A DNA stretch of 64,000 nt from Chitinophaga oryziterrae. Lineage in GTDB: Bacteria; Bacteroidota; Bacteroidia; Chitinophagales; Chitinophagaceae. The stretch spans positions 496,001 to 560,000 of the forward strand of contig NZ_WRXO01000005.1 in assembly GCF_009758125.1 (NCBI RefSeq), written 5' to 3'. A model generated the notes under the pieces. The model was not told the origin of the DNA and made no database searches. It saw nothing but the letters and a program-made list of their open reading frames with translations. The translations under genes and the position numbers were made by a program. Position 1 is the first letter of the stretch. Each line of letters opens with the position of its first letter. Of this stretch, positions 17,603 to 26,540 are shown piece after piece.

Positions 17603-18907
17603 TTAAAATCCTCCGTTTGCTTTTTGAAGATTGATGGTGGCATTCAGATAATCGTATACCGCCATTATATAATTCTGTTCTACTGTACTGATAGATTTTT
17701 CTGTATCCAGTAAGTTGTTGTATTGAAAACTACCCAGTGCGAATTGTTTTAACTGATTCTGATAAATGGTCTGAGACAGTTCGTAGTTCTTTCCTGCCTC
17801 CTGCAGATTATTCAATGCATTATTCCTTTCGGTAGAAGCCTTCGTGATCTCATAATTTATATCAGCAGTTTTTTGTTTCAGATGTAATGCTGTTTGTTGA
17901 ATGAGCATCCTGTTTTCCAGTATATCATGATGATTTTTAAAACTGGCAGTTAATGGAATGGATATACGTAATCCTAAATAACTAAAGGATGACCACCATT
18001 CGCTTTTAGTATAATTGAAATTGTTATTCACAAATTGCCCCGAATAGTTGGCAAAGAATGATACGACCGGTAAAATATTTTGTTTAGTCATTTTCAGTTG
18101 TAACTGATCTCCCTGCTGCGATAAAAGCAATTGTTTTATCTCTGTGCGGTTAGTAGCATCAGCCGTTGCTGGTTGGAGATCGGGCAATGCATTTTTACTT
18201 AATGTATCGGCTATTACGATTTGACTTTCTGCAGGAATATTAACCTGGTATTTTAATTCTTCTATTGCCAGCTTGTAATTTTGAACAGATTGCTGGTATT
18301 GTACTTTTGCATTCTCATAATCCAGCTTTGCGTGTAAATAATCATTCTCTATTAAACTACTTACTTTGTATTTTCCATCAGCCAAAGTATAATATTGCTT
18401 ATAACGTTGTTCATCATTTGCTGCAATCTTTTGCTGTGCGTCTTTGAGTAATACATTTAGATAAGCCCTTGCGATCATCATTTTAATATTGATTTCCGCT
18501 TCCCTGTTTTTTTCCCGTTGCAGCTCTGCTTCGTTCCTGGCTATTTTAATAGCCGTTGACAACTGGGGTTTATAAAGCGGTTGATTTAAATCGAGTCCGA
18601 GGACAGTTAAATTCTTTGCACCCAGCGCCAGTAATTCAGGTTTATCTGAATTGCCAAATCCCTGAGGTATGTAAGTGGCCTGTATACGTGCATTATAACG
18701 GACTTCCCCACCTGCTTTGATCTCCGGTATCCAGGCTGTTTTGCTCCGGTTAATATTGGTTTGTGCGATGTTGATGTCGTACTGATTGGCCTGTATATCA
18801 TAGCGGTTTTTCAATCCCAGTTCTAACGCCTGTTGTAGCGTTAAAGTTGTTTGTGCATAGGATGCTGTAGAGAATAATGTACCTATGATAGCGATAATTC
18901 TTTTCAT
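17603..18907 (-). CDS. TolC-family outer membrane efflux protein
   Basis: A 434-residue protein with a signal peptide ending ASYAQ. It shows the two-repeat OEP layout with long coiled helices: LTLQQALELGLKNRYDIQAN near the start, the repeat around residues 150-220 and 355-425 (YQNQLKQFALGSFQYNNLLDTEKS). It forms the outer-membrane channel of a tripartite drug exporter. It is the last gene of the operon running 21570 to 17603, 19 bp after the MFS gene. Confidence 0.9.
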   Translation of the reverse strand: MKRIIAIIGTLFSTASYAQTTLTLQQALELGLKNRYDIQANQYDINIAQTNINRSKTAWIPEIKAGGEVRYNARIQATYIPQGFGNSDKPELLALGAKNLTVLGLDLNQPLYKPQLSTAIKIARNEAELQREKNREAEINIKMMIARAYLNVLLKDAQQKIAANDEQRYKQYYTLADGKYKVSSLIENDYLHAKLDYENAKVQYQQSVQNYKLAIEELKYQVNIPAESQIVIADTLSKNALPDLQPATADATNRTEIKQLLLSQQGDQLQLKMTKQNILPVVSFFANYSGQFVNNNFNYTKSEWWSSFSYLGLRISIPLTASFKNHHDILENRMLIQQTALHLKQKTADINYEITKASTERNNALNNLQEAGKNYELSQTIYQNQLKQFALGSFQYNNLLDTEKSISTVEQNYIMAVYDYLNATINLQKANGGF

Positions 18908-18926
18908 TATTGATTGGTTTGAAATA

Positions 18927-20492
18927 TTAATGGGCGATGTCCATCTCTTTCGAATGCGGTTGCTTTTTATAGCGGATAGCTAAAACGATAGGCACACATA
19001 ACAAAACGGTAAAGGCTGCAATAAGGAAGCTATGATCATAACTGATGAGTAGCTGTTGTTTGGAGAGCGCCGAATCAATCAGCTGGTGAGCAGCGCTGGT
19101 AGCTTCATCAGGCCCCATGCCGCTATTCTGAAGCGTTTGTGTGTAGGACGCAATTGTTTCAGTGCTTTGAGGATTGTATTGACTGATGTTGCCTATCAGA
19201 CTACTTCTTACCACTGCATTTTCCTGATTGATATAAATACCCATTAACGCTACACCTAAAGCACCACCCAGTTGCCGAAGCATATTGGACAAGCCAATGG
19301 CCTGGGCAAGGTCTTTACCTGTGAGTCCGGCTGTTGCGAGGCCCAGTACCGGCATGAGCATAAACAATGCGCCGAATCCTCTTAAAATAAAAGGCCAGAA
19401 GAAGTTACTGCTGTTTGAATCCGGAGAAGAGAAGGAGATGAGAATCAATGGAACTGCCGTCATTATCATTCCTAACATGATGATGATTTTGGGATTCAAT
19501 CCTATTTTCTCCTGCAGAGTTTTCACTACGATCATGGCGGGAATGGATATCAGGGCCCCAGGTATCATAAAGGCGCCGGTTTGAGTGGCCGTCCAGCCTA
19601 AGGAGAGCTGTGCGAATAAGGGGAAGGCAAAGAGTGTCCCGTTAAGAATGATGCCGATCAACAGGTTTAGTCCATTACCCATTAGCAGGTTGAAGTTCCT
19701 GTACAGGCGGAGATTGACTGCCGGATAATCGATTTTCAATTCTCTTATTACAAAGGCGACCATGAAGGTGATTGCTGTAATAAAACACCAGATGATCTCA
19801 CTGCTATCGAACCAGTCTTTTGACGAACCTTCCTCTAAAACATATTGCAGGGAACCAATACCTACTACCAGGCAGAAGATGCCCGGCCAGTCGATCCGGG
19901 GTTTTTCTACCCCGCTAAGATCAGGAACATGGCTCCATGAGAGGTAAGCAGCCATTGTACCGATAGGAATATTGATAAAGAAGATCCAGTTCCAGGAGAA
20001 ATTATCTGTGATGTAACCACCCAATACCGGTCCGAAAGAAGGACCTATGATAACTCCCATGCCGTAGATAATCAGGCCGGTTGATCTTTTATGGGGCGGA
20101 AATGAATCCATGATAATACTTTGTGAGGTGGATAATATTCCACCACCACCCAGGCCCTGGATAAAGCGCCAGAACACCAGTATCCATAGATTGGTAGAGA
20201 AGCCGCACATTAAAGAAGCCATGGTGAATAAGGCGACGGAACTGGTAAAGTAAGCCTTACGGCCAAAGAAATTAGAGAACATCCCGGATAAGGGGATGAC
20301 GATCACATTGGCAATACTATAGGCTGTAATCACCCAGGCAATTTCGGTAGTAGTAGCCCCGATGCTACCGCTGATTTCACGAAGGGAAACGTTCACTACT
20401 GTTGTATCGATCAGTTCCAGCAGGGCGCAGGAGATGGCAGTGACTACAAGGATAGCACGTTTTGCCCCGGTAGGGTATGTAATAGCTTCCAT
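18927..20492 (-). CDS. MFS drug:proton antiporter, DHA2/EmrB-QacA family (14 TM)
   Basis: A 521-residue integral membrane protein with about 14 hydrophobic segments. DHA2 motifs are visible: LDTTVVNVSLREI-like sequence in TM1 (LIDTTVVNVSLREISG), WVITAYSIANVIVIPLSGM, and RFIQGLGGGGILSTSQ. It exports hydrophobic toxic compounds together with the HlyD adaptor (stop and start separated by one base) and the TolC channel downstream. Expression is likely controlled by the twin TetR-type operators upstream of the adaptor. Confidence 0.9.
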   Translation of the reverse strand: MEAITYPTGAKRAILVVTAISCALLELIDTTVVNVSLREISGSIGATTTEIAWVITAYSIANVIVIPLSGMFSNFFGRKAYFTSSVALFTMASLMCGFSTNLWILVFWRFIQGLGGGGILSTSQSIIMDSFPPHKRSTGLIIYGMGVIIGPSFGPVLGGYITDNFSWNWIFFINIPIGTMAAYLSWSHVPDLSGVEKPRIDWPGIFCLVVGIGSLQYVLEEGSSKDWFDSSEIIWCFITAITFMVAFVIRELKIDYPAVNLRLYRNFNLLMGNGLNLLIGIILNGTLFAFPLFAQLSLGWTATQTGAFMIPGALISIPAMIVVKTLQEKIGLNPKIIIMLGMIMTAVPLILISFSSPDSNSSNFFWPFILRGFGALFMLMPVLGLATAGLTGKDLAQAIGLSNMLRQLGGALGVALMGIYINQENAVVRSSLIGNISQYNPQSTETIASYTQTLQNSGMGPDEATSAAHQLIDSALSKQQLLISYDHSFLIAAFTVLLCVPIVLAIRYKKQPHSKEMDIAH

Positions 20493-20493
20493 G

Positions 20494-21570
20494 TTATTGG
20501 ACTTTAATCTTTAGGAAAGCGCTCAGGCCGGGATATAAGGCCGTTGGCTGTTCTCCGTCAATGCTGATGCGTATAGGAAACCGTTGGGTGATCTTGATGA
20601 AATTGCCGGTGGCATTATCCGGAGGTAATAAGGAAAATCTTGCACCGGTAGCACCGAGGTATGACTCCACTTTACCGGTTAGTTTTAACTCCGGGAAAGC
20701 ATCTAATCTGATCTGAACGGATTGATTGGGTTTGATCTTATCCAGTTGTGTTTCTTTCAGGTTAGCGGAGATCCATAAATGATGATTGTCTATGACAGCG
20801 CATAATGTCTGACCGGCAGAGATGTACTGTCCTTGTGATACGGAACGTTTTGTAACGATACCGTCAAAGGGGGCGGTAATATAGGCGTGACTAAAGTCTT
20901 CTTCCGCCAATGCCAGTTCTGCCATCTTTTGTTTTACTACGGCCTGGGCAACTGAAATCTGTCCTTTTACTGCTTTGGCGCTGGTTTCCTGTCCCAGTGA
21001 GTTAGAATAGGAAGAAGCCTGTTTGTTCACCGCCTGCGTGTAATTGGCTTGTGCAACCTGCAGGGCAGCAGTAGCAGTTTCAAACTGTTCCTGTGTAGCG
21101 GCTTTAATTTTAAGTAAGTTATTGGTTCGTTCCAGTTCCTGTTTGGCTTTATCAAGGTTAGCTTTGGTCGCTAAAATATCCTGTTGGCCTGACTGAGCAT
21201 TCTGTAATGAAGACTGAGCATTCTGGAAGCTGGCGATAGCGCGGATATCAGAAACGCTTACATCTGCTTTTGCATTTTCCAGTGCAGCCTGTGCCTGTTC
21301 CAGCTTGGCTTTTAGAGCTATGGTGTTGAATACGATAAGGGTATCTCCTTTTTTCACCTGCTGGTTATCCCTGAAGCGTATTTCATTCAGGTAGGCGGTG
21401 ACGCTGGAACGTACCGGAATGATGTTTCCGTCTACCTGGGCATTGTCTGTAGTTTCATATGCTTTGCTGCTTATCCAGTAATAGCTTCCTGTACCAGCTA
21501 TGATAATAACGATGAGGAGAATGATGATCAACATCTTAGGTTTCGTCTTCTTAGGTGCTTGTTGTTCCAT
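20494..21570 (-). CDS. HlyD/EmrA-type membrane fusion adaptor
   Basis: A 358-residue protein with one N-terminal transmembrane helix (residues 13-31), the lipoyl half-motifs (TTDNAQVDGNIIPVRSSVTAYLNEI and AYITAPFDGIVTKRSVSQGQYISAGQTL) and a long coiled-coil hairpin between them (about residues 85-215) rich in Gln/Ala. This is the EmrA layout. It links the MFS pump to TolC across the periplasm. First gene of the operon. Confidence 0.9.
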   Translation of the reverse strand: MEQQAPKKTKPKMLIIILLIVIIIAGTGSYYWISSKAYETTDNAQVDGNIIPVRSSVTAYLNEIRFRDNQQVKKGDTLIVFNTIALKAKLEQAQAALENAKADVSVSDIRAIASFQNAQSSLQNAQSGQQDILATKANLDKAKQELERTNNLLKIKAATQEQFETATAALQVAQANYTQAVNKQASSYSNSLGQETSAKAVKGQISVAQAVVKQKMAELALAEEDFSHAYITAPFDGIVTKRSVSQGQYISAGQTLCAVIDNHHLWISANLKETQLDKIKPNQSVQIRLDAFPELKLTGKVESYLGATGARFSLLPPDNATGNFIKITQRFPIRISIDGEQPTALYPGLSAFLKIKVQ

Positions 21571-21592
21571 TTTATTAAACCATTTTATTTTT

Positions 21593-21610
21593 ATACCGAC
21601 TATTTGGTAT
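21593..21610. promoter_or_regulatory. TetR-type operator, copy 1
   Basis: ATACCGACTATTTGGTAT, an imperfect palindrome with ATACC/GGTAT ends. It lies 23 bp upstream of the adaptor start. The second copy differs by one base. Confidence 0.65.
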
Positions 21611-21626
21611 CTTATAGAGATATATA

Positions 21627-21644
21627 ATACCGACCATTTGGTAT
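21627..21644. promoter_or_regulatory. TetR-type operator, copy 2
   Basis: ATACCGACCATTTGGTAT, 34 bp from copy 1 in the same orientation. Two such sites bracket the probable promoter of the efflux operon. No TetR gene is present in the window. Confidence 0.65.
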
Positions 21645-21754
21645 GTAAAGGTAGCTGGTTTATTCAATTCTCCAAAAATATATGAGGGGGTATGTTTTGT
21701 ATTTGGGAACCAGTTGTTTGTAGGAGTGGGGTTAAGGCAGGATAGGGATTAACT

Positions 21755-21790
21755 AAAGAAGCTCACAATTTCCTGTGAGCTTCTTTTTAG
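21755..21790. terminator. Intrinsic terminator
   Basis: A 13-bp perfect stem (21755-21767 with 21774-21786) with a six-base loop. It lies just past the stop of the chitin-binding gene. Confidence 0.7.
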
Positions 21791-21794
21791 AACA

Positions 21795-22076
21795 TCAGTA
21801 ATACAGCCCTTCGTAGATCCAGGGTCCATCAGGATATAACCCGAATCCTCTTGGTGTATCACCCTGAGTCCAGTGTGCGGCTCTGAATACCTTATTATCG
21901 TATGTCACATAATCTCCAAGCACATATGATTGAGAAGAAACCCAGTTAGCAAGAATAATAGAACTGTTTACAGAAAGATTTTTAACTGAGGAATTCTCTG
22001 TTCTGGAATAGGTACTTGTATTAAGCAGGCAAAATACAATACATAATAATGGCATTACATTGAGGGTCCTTTTCAT
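21795..22076 (-). CDS. Small secreted chitin-binding protein (CBM5/12-like)
   Basis: A 93-residue protein with an N-terminal signal sequence (about residues 1-24) and a C-terminal carbohydrate-binding module. The module ANWVSSQSYVLGDYVTYDNKVFRAAHWTQGDTP has the Trp/Tyr spacing of ChiC-type CBM5/12 domains (W-x-Y-xxGD-xV-x-Y-xx-K-x-(W/F)-xAxxWxxGDxP). There is no catalytic domain, so it is a stand-alone binding protein. A TACATTTG promoter element precedes it. Confidence 0.8.
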   Translation of the reverse strand: MKRTLNVMPLLCIVFCLLNTSTYSRTENSSVKNLSVNSSIILANWVSSQSYVLGDYVTYDNKVFRAAHWTQGDTPRGFGLYPDGPWIYEGLYY

Positions 22077-22110
22077 AACGGGGGGGTTAAATTGAGTGAT
22101 ATAATGGGGA

Positions 22111-22118
22111 CAAATGTA
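22111..22118 (-). promoter_or_regulatory. -7 element of the chitin-binding gene
   Basis: On the minus strand this reads TACATTTG, an exact TAnnTTTG, about 34 bp upstream of ATG 22076. Confidence 0.45.
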
Positions 22119-22222
22119 TAAGCAGTAACTGCAATGATAATGCAGTGTTTAAAAATGAAGATAAGCGGTTGAAAATCAATTGTGAGATAAAATAAGTATG
22201 TATGATACTCAGATTATCAACT

Positions 22223-23590
22223 TTATGTAAGTTCTGCCCATATCTCCCTGAAATCCTCATCCCTCAGGACCGGCCCCATATCGTATTCATAATATTCAGT
22301 GGAAAACACCTTTTTGCACTCCTTTAATATCTCCATGCATTTATCTTTATCACCTGTTTTCAATGCAATTTTAGCCAGTAAGGTGTAAGGTTGATTATAG
22401 TAGTTCCTTCCAAGTTCTTTTGCAATCAGGGATTTTTCCGTTGCCTCTTCCAGTATTTGAGGGGCATCAAAGCCATAGGCCAGCCTTGCGTATTCTATCA
22501 GAAATTCTCCCCAGTAAAGGTTTAAGGTAAAATCCTTTTCGTGTTTGTATACTTTTGAGAAGAGGGCCCTGCCTTCTTCAAATAACGCTATTACCTTTTC
22601 CTGGTTTTGCTGTTTGTGGTAAATGACTGCCATTGCTTTTAGTACATTGGTAGCATATACGGGGAAAGTCCAGGTAGCCGGTTCAATTGTTTGTCCTTTT
22701 GTGAAGTATTTAAGGGCAATGGTGTAATAAAGTAATTTCTCTCTCTTTATTCTTTTGGCAGCCTTCTCAAATGCAGATCCCAATTGATTCAGGAGCCGCT
22801 GATTATCCGTCTGGTAATCGGTAATGGACGCTAATAATTCAATTGATATATCGTTTAATTCTTCCGCATATTCAGGAGAGATCTCGTATTGCTGATATTC
22901 CAGGACTCTTACAAGCGCTTCTGACCAGGTCAGAAAAATGATAGGTTCTTTTTCTGTAAAGCGGGTGAGTGCTAAATTGAATTTATTGAGAAACCGGGAA
23001 TGCCAGTAGTGGTTTTTGCTGAATGGAAAATTCAGGATGCGGAAACATCCGTGGATAAAAGAGGAGACGACAGACTCCGAGTATGTTGTAAAAGCGAGTT
23101 CAAATAATTCAAGGACCTTCAGGAATTCATCGTCTGTGAACTCCTGAGTGATCAGCATCTTGTCGAGCAAGGCGTTGGCCAGTGGTGCATTAACCAGGAT
23201 ATTCTCACTTTTTTTCAGTGCGTCTGAATATTCATCAATCGCTTTTTGAATGTTCAGCAGTTTGTCTGTTTCCTCCCCTTTCAGTTCGGAAAGAAATTCA
23301 TAACATTGGGCCCGTTCTCCGTAATGCGTATTCTCAGGATCAATTTTTTCCGCCAGTGTAAGAATGTCAAAAAGCTCTTGAACAATCCCCTCCTGATGTT
23401 CTTCTTTTATCTTGCCGCAAATCAGATCATAATACCATAGAGAATAGATATTTGCATAGGCTTCTAGTAGTTCCGTTTTGTATAATTCCAGCTCTTCTGC
23501 ATTCAGACTATTCACCAATGCTGCTATTCCTGCGATATCTTCTTTGTCTGTCAGCTTTTCAAGGGTTTCCTGAAACTCGTTCTGTTCCAT
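22223..23590 (-). CDS. Cytoplasmic helical-repeat protein of unknown function
   Basis: A 455-residue acidic protein, helical throughout, with TPR-like pairs in its second half (for example TIALKYFTKGQ, VLKAMAVIYHKQQNQEKVIALFEEG, YNQPYTLLAKIALKTGDKDKCMEILKECKK). It ends GPVLRDEDFREIWAELT, similar to the C-terminal 'DxDF' ends seen in other Bacteroidota TPR proteins. No signal peptide. It is divergent from the AraC gene at 23676 by 85 bp. Function not assigned. Confidence 0.75.
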   Translation of the reverse strand: MEQNEFQETLEKLTDKEDIAGIAALVNSLNAEELELYKTELLEAYANIYSLWYYDLICGKIKEEHQEGIVQELFDILTLAEKIDPENTHYGERAQCYEFLSELKGEETDKLLNIQKAIDEYSDALKKSENILVNAPLANALLDKMLITQEFTDDEFLKVLELFELAFTTYSESVVSSFIHGCFRILNFPFSKNHYWHSRFLNKFNLALTRFTEKEPIIFLTWSEALVRVLEYQQYEISPEYAEELNDISIELLASITDYQTDNQRLLNQLGSAFEKAAKRIKREKLLYYTIALKYFTKGQTIEPATWTFPVYATNVLKAMAVIYHKQQNQEKVIALFEEGRALFSKVYKHEKDFTLNLYWGEFLIEYARLAYGFDAPQILEEATEKSLIAKELGRNYYNQPYTLLAKIALKTGDKDKCMEILKECKKVFSTEYYEYDMGPVLRDEDFREIWAELT

Positions 23591-23663
23591 AATGTTGGCT
23601 TCGTCTTCTTTTGGGATTTAAAGTTACTACTTTCATCTTTGGTATTTTAATATTTGAATTGCA

Positions 23664-23671
23664 TAACTTTA
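23664..23671 (+). promoter_or_regulatory. Near-consensus -7 element of the AraC gene
   Basis: TAACTTTA (seven of eight) ends four bases before ATG 23676; a TTTG lies 22 bp further upstream (23638-23641). This is another case of an almost leaderless layout. Confidence 0.35.
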
Positions 23672-23675
23672 GAGT

Positions 23676-24578
23676 ATGAGGAAAACAGAGACAGCGGGAG
23701 ATTATCTGGAGCGTCATGGGAAGGAGTATTCCGATGCGGGGCAGTTTAATGTGTATAAAGTGGATGAGCATTATAAAGGCGTTTCTTCTCCACCCGGCAG
23801 ACGTGACTTTTATAAGATTTCCCTGGTCCTCGGTACGGAAGGAGTGATTTCTTATGCAGATAAAGTGATCCATGTAAAGGATAATGCCCTCGTTTTTGGT
23901 AATCCCATGATCCCTTATGCCTGGGAGGGGTTGTCTGAAAGGCAGGCGGGTTACTTTTGTCTGTTTACAGAGGAGTTTGTTAATAAGCAATTGAAAGGGG
24001 ACAGTCTTTCTGAGTCTCCTTTATTCCGGATTAATGGCAATGCGGTGTTATTCCCGGATCAGCAATCGATGGATTTCCTGGCAGGTATCTTTGAGCAGAT
24101 GCTGAAGGAGATGGCCTCTTCCTATAAAAACAAGTATGAGCTACTGCGCAGTTATGTGCAGATCCTTATGCATGAGGCATTGAAGATAGAACCACCGGAG
24201 CATATTGCTCATACATTATCATCGTCTGATCGTATTGCCGGTCTGTTTCTTGAGTTGCTGGAAAGGCAGTTCCCTGTTACGTCCCCCCGGCATGTTATCC
24301 AGCTTAAGAATGCCGGTGAATTTGCGCGTCAGTTATCTATACATACGAATCATCTGAACAGGTCTTTAAAAGAAGTGACCGGTAAAACAACCTCGGAACA
24401 TATTACAGAGAGGATGATAAAAGAGGCAAAGGCTTTACTGCTTCACAGTAACTGGGATATTGCAGAAATAGGCTATTGCCTGGGTTTTGAGCATCCTTCC
24501 AACTTCAATATCTTTTTTAAGAAACAAACGGGTCAAACGCCTAATCATTTCCGGAGGCAAATTGTTGTCAGATCATAA
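23676..24578 (+). CDS. AraC-family transcriptional regulator
   Basis: A 300-residue protein with an N-terminal cupin-like sensing domain (about 1-190) and a C-terminal double HTH: EFARQLSIHTNHLNRSLKEVTGKTTSEHI and WDIAEIGYCLGFEHPSNFNIFFKKQTGQTPNHFR. The second HTH has the classic AraC signature. It probably activates the SDR gene 72 bp downstream, an arrangement common in Bacteroidota where an AraC gene precedes an SDR. Confidence 0.9.
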   Translation: MRKTETAGDYLERHGKEYSDAGQFNVYKVDEHYKGVSSPPGRRDFYKISLVLGTEGVISYADKVIHVKDNALVFGNPMIPYAWEGLSERQAGYFCLFTEEFVNKQLKGDSLSESPLFRINGNAVLFPDQQSMDFLAGIFEQMLKEMASSYKNKYELLRSYVQILMHEALKIEPPEHIAHTLSSSDRIAGLFLELLERQFPVTSPRHVIQLKNAGEFARQLSIHTNHLNRSLKEVTGKTTSEHITERMIKEAKALLLHSNWDIAEIGYCLGFEHPSNFNIFFKKQTGQTPNHFRRQIVVRS

Positions 24579-24621
24579 TTATTGATTTGATTCGCATAAT
24601 TCTGGCGCTTATTCTCCTTGC

Positions 24622-24629
24622 TATCTTTG
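24622..24629 (+). promoter_or_regulatory. -7 element of the SDR gene
   Basis: TATCTTTG is an exact TAnnTTTG, 21 bp before ATG 24651. A longer open frame starting at 24618 would begin upstream of this promoter, so the start at 24651 is preferred. Confidence 0.55.
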
Positions 24630-24650
24630 TACCACAAAACAGATAATGCA

Positions 24651-25382
24651 ATGGAAAATATTAAAGACAAGGTTGTTGTTATTACCGGCGCCAGCAGTGG
24701 CATGGGTGCAGCTACTGCCCGTAAGCTGGCTCTTTTGGGCGTTAAAGTGGTATTGGCCGCGCGCAGGGAAGATCAGTTAAGGGCGATGGTAGCGGAGTTG
24801 GGCGAGAACTCTATGTATGTAAAAACAGATGTTACCAAGCGTGTGGACCTGGATAACCTGATTCATCAGGCAATAGAGCGCTTTGGCCATGTGGACGTGT
24901 TATGGAATAATGCAGGTATTATGCCGCTTTCCTTTTTTGAAGAGGGGCTTGTAGAAGAGTGGGACCGGATGATTGATGTTAATATTAAAGGAGTGCTGTA
25001 TGGTATTAATGCTGTGCTGCCTCATATGCTGGGAAGAGGACAGGGGCATATTCTTACTACGTCTTCTGTGGCTGGTTTAAAGACGTTACAGAGCGGTGGT
25101 GTGTACAGTGGAACAAAGTTCGCTGTGCGGGCTATTATGGAAACATTACGGGAAGAAGTAGCTCAGACGATAAAAGTAACCACTATCTACCCTGGAGCTA
25201 CGCATTCTGAATTAGGACATGATATTAGCAGTCCGAAGGTGAGGGCGTTGTACGGTAACCTGGAGAACATGGTTAAGATGGATGAGGAAGCGATCGCCAA
25301 TGCGGTGATATATGCGATCAGTCAGCCCGGGAATATTAATGTGAATGAGGTGGTCTTGAGACCGCTTGGACAGACGAGATAA
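24651..25382 (+). CDS. Short-chain dehydrogenase/reductase (SDR)
   Basis: A 243-residue classical SDR: cofactor motif TGASSGMGAATA (residues 11-22), NNAG in DVLWNNAGIMPL, catalytic Ser in TTSSVAGLKT and YSGTKFA with the YxxxK pair. The Arg pair AARRED after beta2 suggests NADPH preference. Cytoplasmic. The start is fixed by the -7 element at 24622, which would make the longer frame untranscribed. It lies behind the AraC regulator, its likely controller. Substrate unknown. Confidence 0.9.
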   Translation: MENIKDKVVVITGASSGMGAATARKLALLGVKVVLAARREDQLRAMVAELGENSMYVKTDVTKRVDLDNLIHQAIERFGHVDVLWNNAGIMPLSFFEEGLVEEWDRMIDVNIKGVLYGINAVLPHMLGRGQGHILTTSSVAGLKTLQSGGVYSGTKFAVRAIMETLREEVAQTIKVTTIYPGATHSELGHDISSPKVRALYGNLENMVKMDEEAIANAVIYAISQPGNINVNEVVLRPLGQTR

Positions 25383-25390
25383 ATATGACA

Positions 25391-25438
25391 GGGTATTCTC
25401 AAAAAATACAAACTTGTTGGTATTTTTTGAGAATACCC
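25391..25438. terminator. Terminator hairpin with 19-bp perfect stem
   Basis: Arms 25391-25409 and 25420-25438 are perfect reverse complements with a 10-base loop. It follows the SDR stop by 8 bp. Confidence 0.75.
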
Positions 25439-25521
25439 TTAATCCTACCTTGAGAATAGTTTTCTATAGACGTTATGTGATATACCCCTTTCTTGTTTTA
25501 TTAACCTCAAAAAAGTGTTTT

Positions 25522-26478
25522 ATGTCTCGTGAATCAATTCTTGCTACTGCAGCCGCAGAAAACGGTACAAAAGAATCTCCTAAGGAATCAAACAGAACAA
25601 AATATGGTAAATGGTATGGTCTTGACGGTGTAAAATGGTGCGCCATTTTTGTAAGTTTTGTGTATGATCATGCCGGTAATCCATTGGAACAAATAGATAG
25701 CGTACATGGTTATCAGGCTTGTCAATCCGGTTACAACTTCTGGAAAAGAAAGGGCAGGCTAACAAAGGATCCTCAGCCGGCAGACATTGTTTTATATGAC
25801 TGGGACGGCGATGGAGTTTGCGACCATACAGGCATTTTTGTAAGATGGATTGATGCAGGGAAAACGAAATTTGAGGCATGGGAAGGTAATACGACCCAGG
25901 GCAATGATAGTGATGGCGGAGAAGTGATGTTACGGACACGAAACAGATCTACGGTACGCGCTTTTGTCTCTCCGCTTGCCCTTGAGAACGCGTCTCCTCT
26001 CAATAATAATGATGTCCTGGAACGGGGAGATTCCGGTACTGATGTAGTGGTTTTGCAAAAGATGTTGTTCGACCTGCATTTCAAGATTACCGTAGATGGT
26101 GATTTCGGTCCTGAAACAGAAAATGTGGTAAGGCAATTTCAAGAGAAACATCATTTAGCAGTTACAGGAAAAGTAACTACTGAATTATTCGGTGCTATTC
26201 AGGAAGAAGTGAATCAGCCGCGTATTGCAGACCCGAAATTTACGACTGGTTCATACCTGCGTAATGGGGACGCCGGCAGTGCTGTATTGGCTATTCAGAA
26301 AGCGCTTAATAAAAAAGGAGCCAATCCTAAACTGGAAGAAAATGGTGTATTCCAGAGTGCTACTCTTTCAGCGGTGAAGGAATTCCAACAACAAAAAGGG
26401 CTTGAGGTAGATGGTATAGTTGGCCCGCTGACATTCACGGCATTGGGCATTAACAATACCGTAGCAATGGTCGCATAA
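25522..26478 (+). CDS. CHAP-domain peptidoglycan hydrolase with two PG-binding domains
   Basis: From ATG 25522 the protein is 318 residues. Residues 1-155 are a CHAP/NlpC-type domain with catalytic Cys in GVKWCAIFVSFVYDHAG and His in GVCDHTGIFVRW. Residues 172-235 and 243-315 are two PG_binding_1 domains (DSGTDVVVLQKMLF ... VDGDFGPETENVVRQFQ; DAGSAVLAIQKALN ... VDGIVGPLTFTALG). There is no signal peptide or transmembrane helix, unlike housekeeping murein hydrolases but like phage endolysins and secretion-system effectors. A frame extending 156 bp upstream runs through the terminator hairpin and is rejected. Confidence 0.85.
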   Translation: MSRESILATAAAENGTKESPKESNRTKYGKWYGLDGVKWCAIFVSFVYDHAGNPLEQIDSVHGYQACQSGYNFWKRKGRLTKDPQPADIVLYDWDGDGVCDHTGIFVRWIDAGKTKFEAWEGNTTQGNDSDGGEVMLRTRNRSTVRAFVSPLALENASPLNNNDVLERGDSGTDVVVLQKMLFDLHFKITVDGDFGPETENVVRQFQEKHHLAVTGKVTTELFGAIQEEVNQPRIADPKFTTGSYLRNGDAGSAVLAIQKALNKKGANPKLEENGVFQSATLSAVKEFQQQKGLEVDGIVGPLTFTALGINNTVAMVA

Positions 26479-26490
26479 AAGAATCTGTTC

Positions 26491-26540
26491 ATAACAAAAG
26501 GGAATAAGCATCATATTGATGTTTGTTCCCTTTTTGTTAT
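26491..26540. terminator. Bidirectional terminator
   Basis: ATAACAAAAGGGAA (26491-26504) pairs with 26526-26540 with one bulged T; the loop side adds a further short CATCAT/ATG pairing. It lies between convergent reading frames. Confidence 0.65.
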
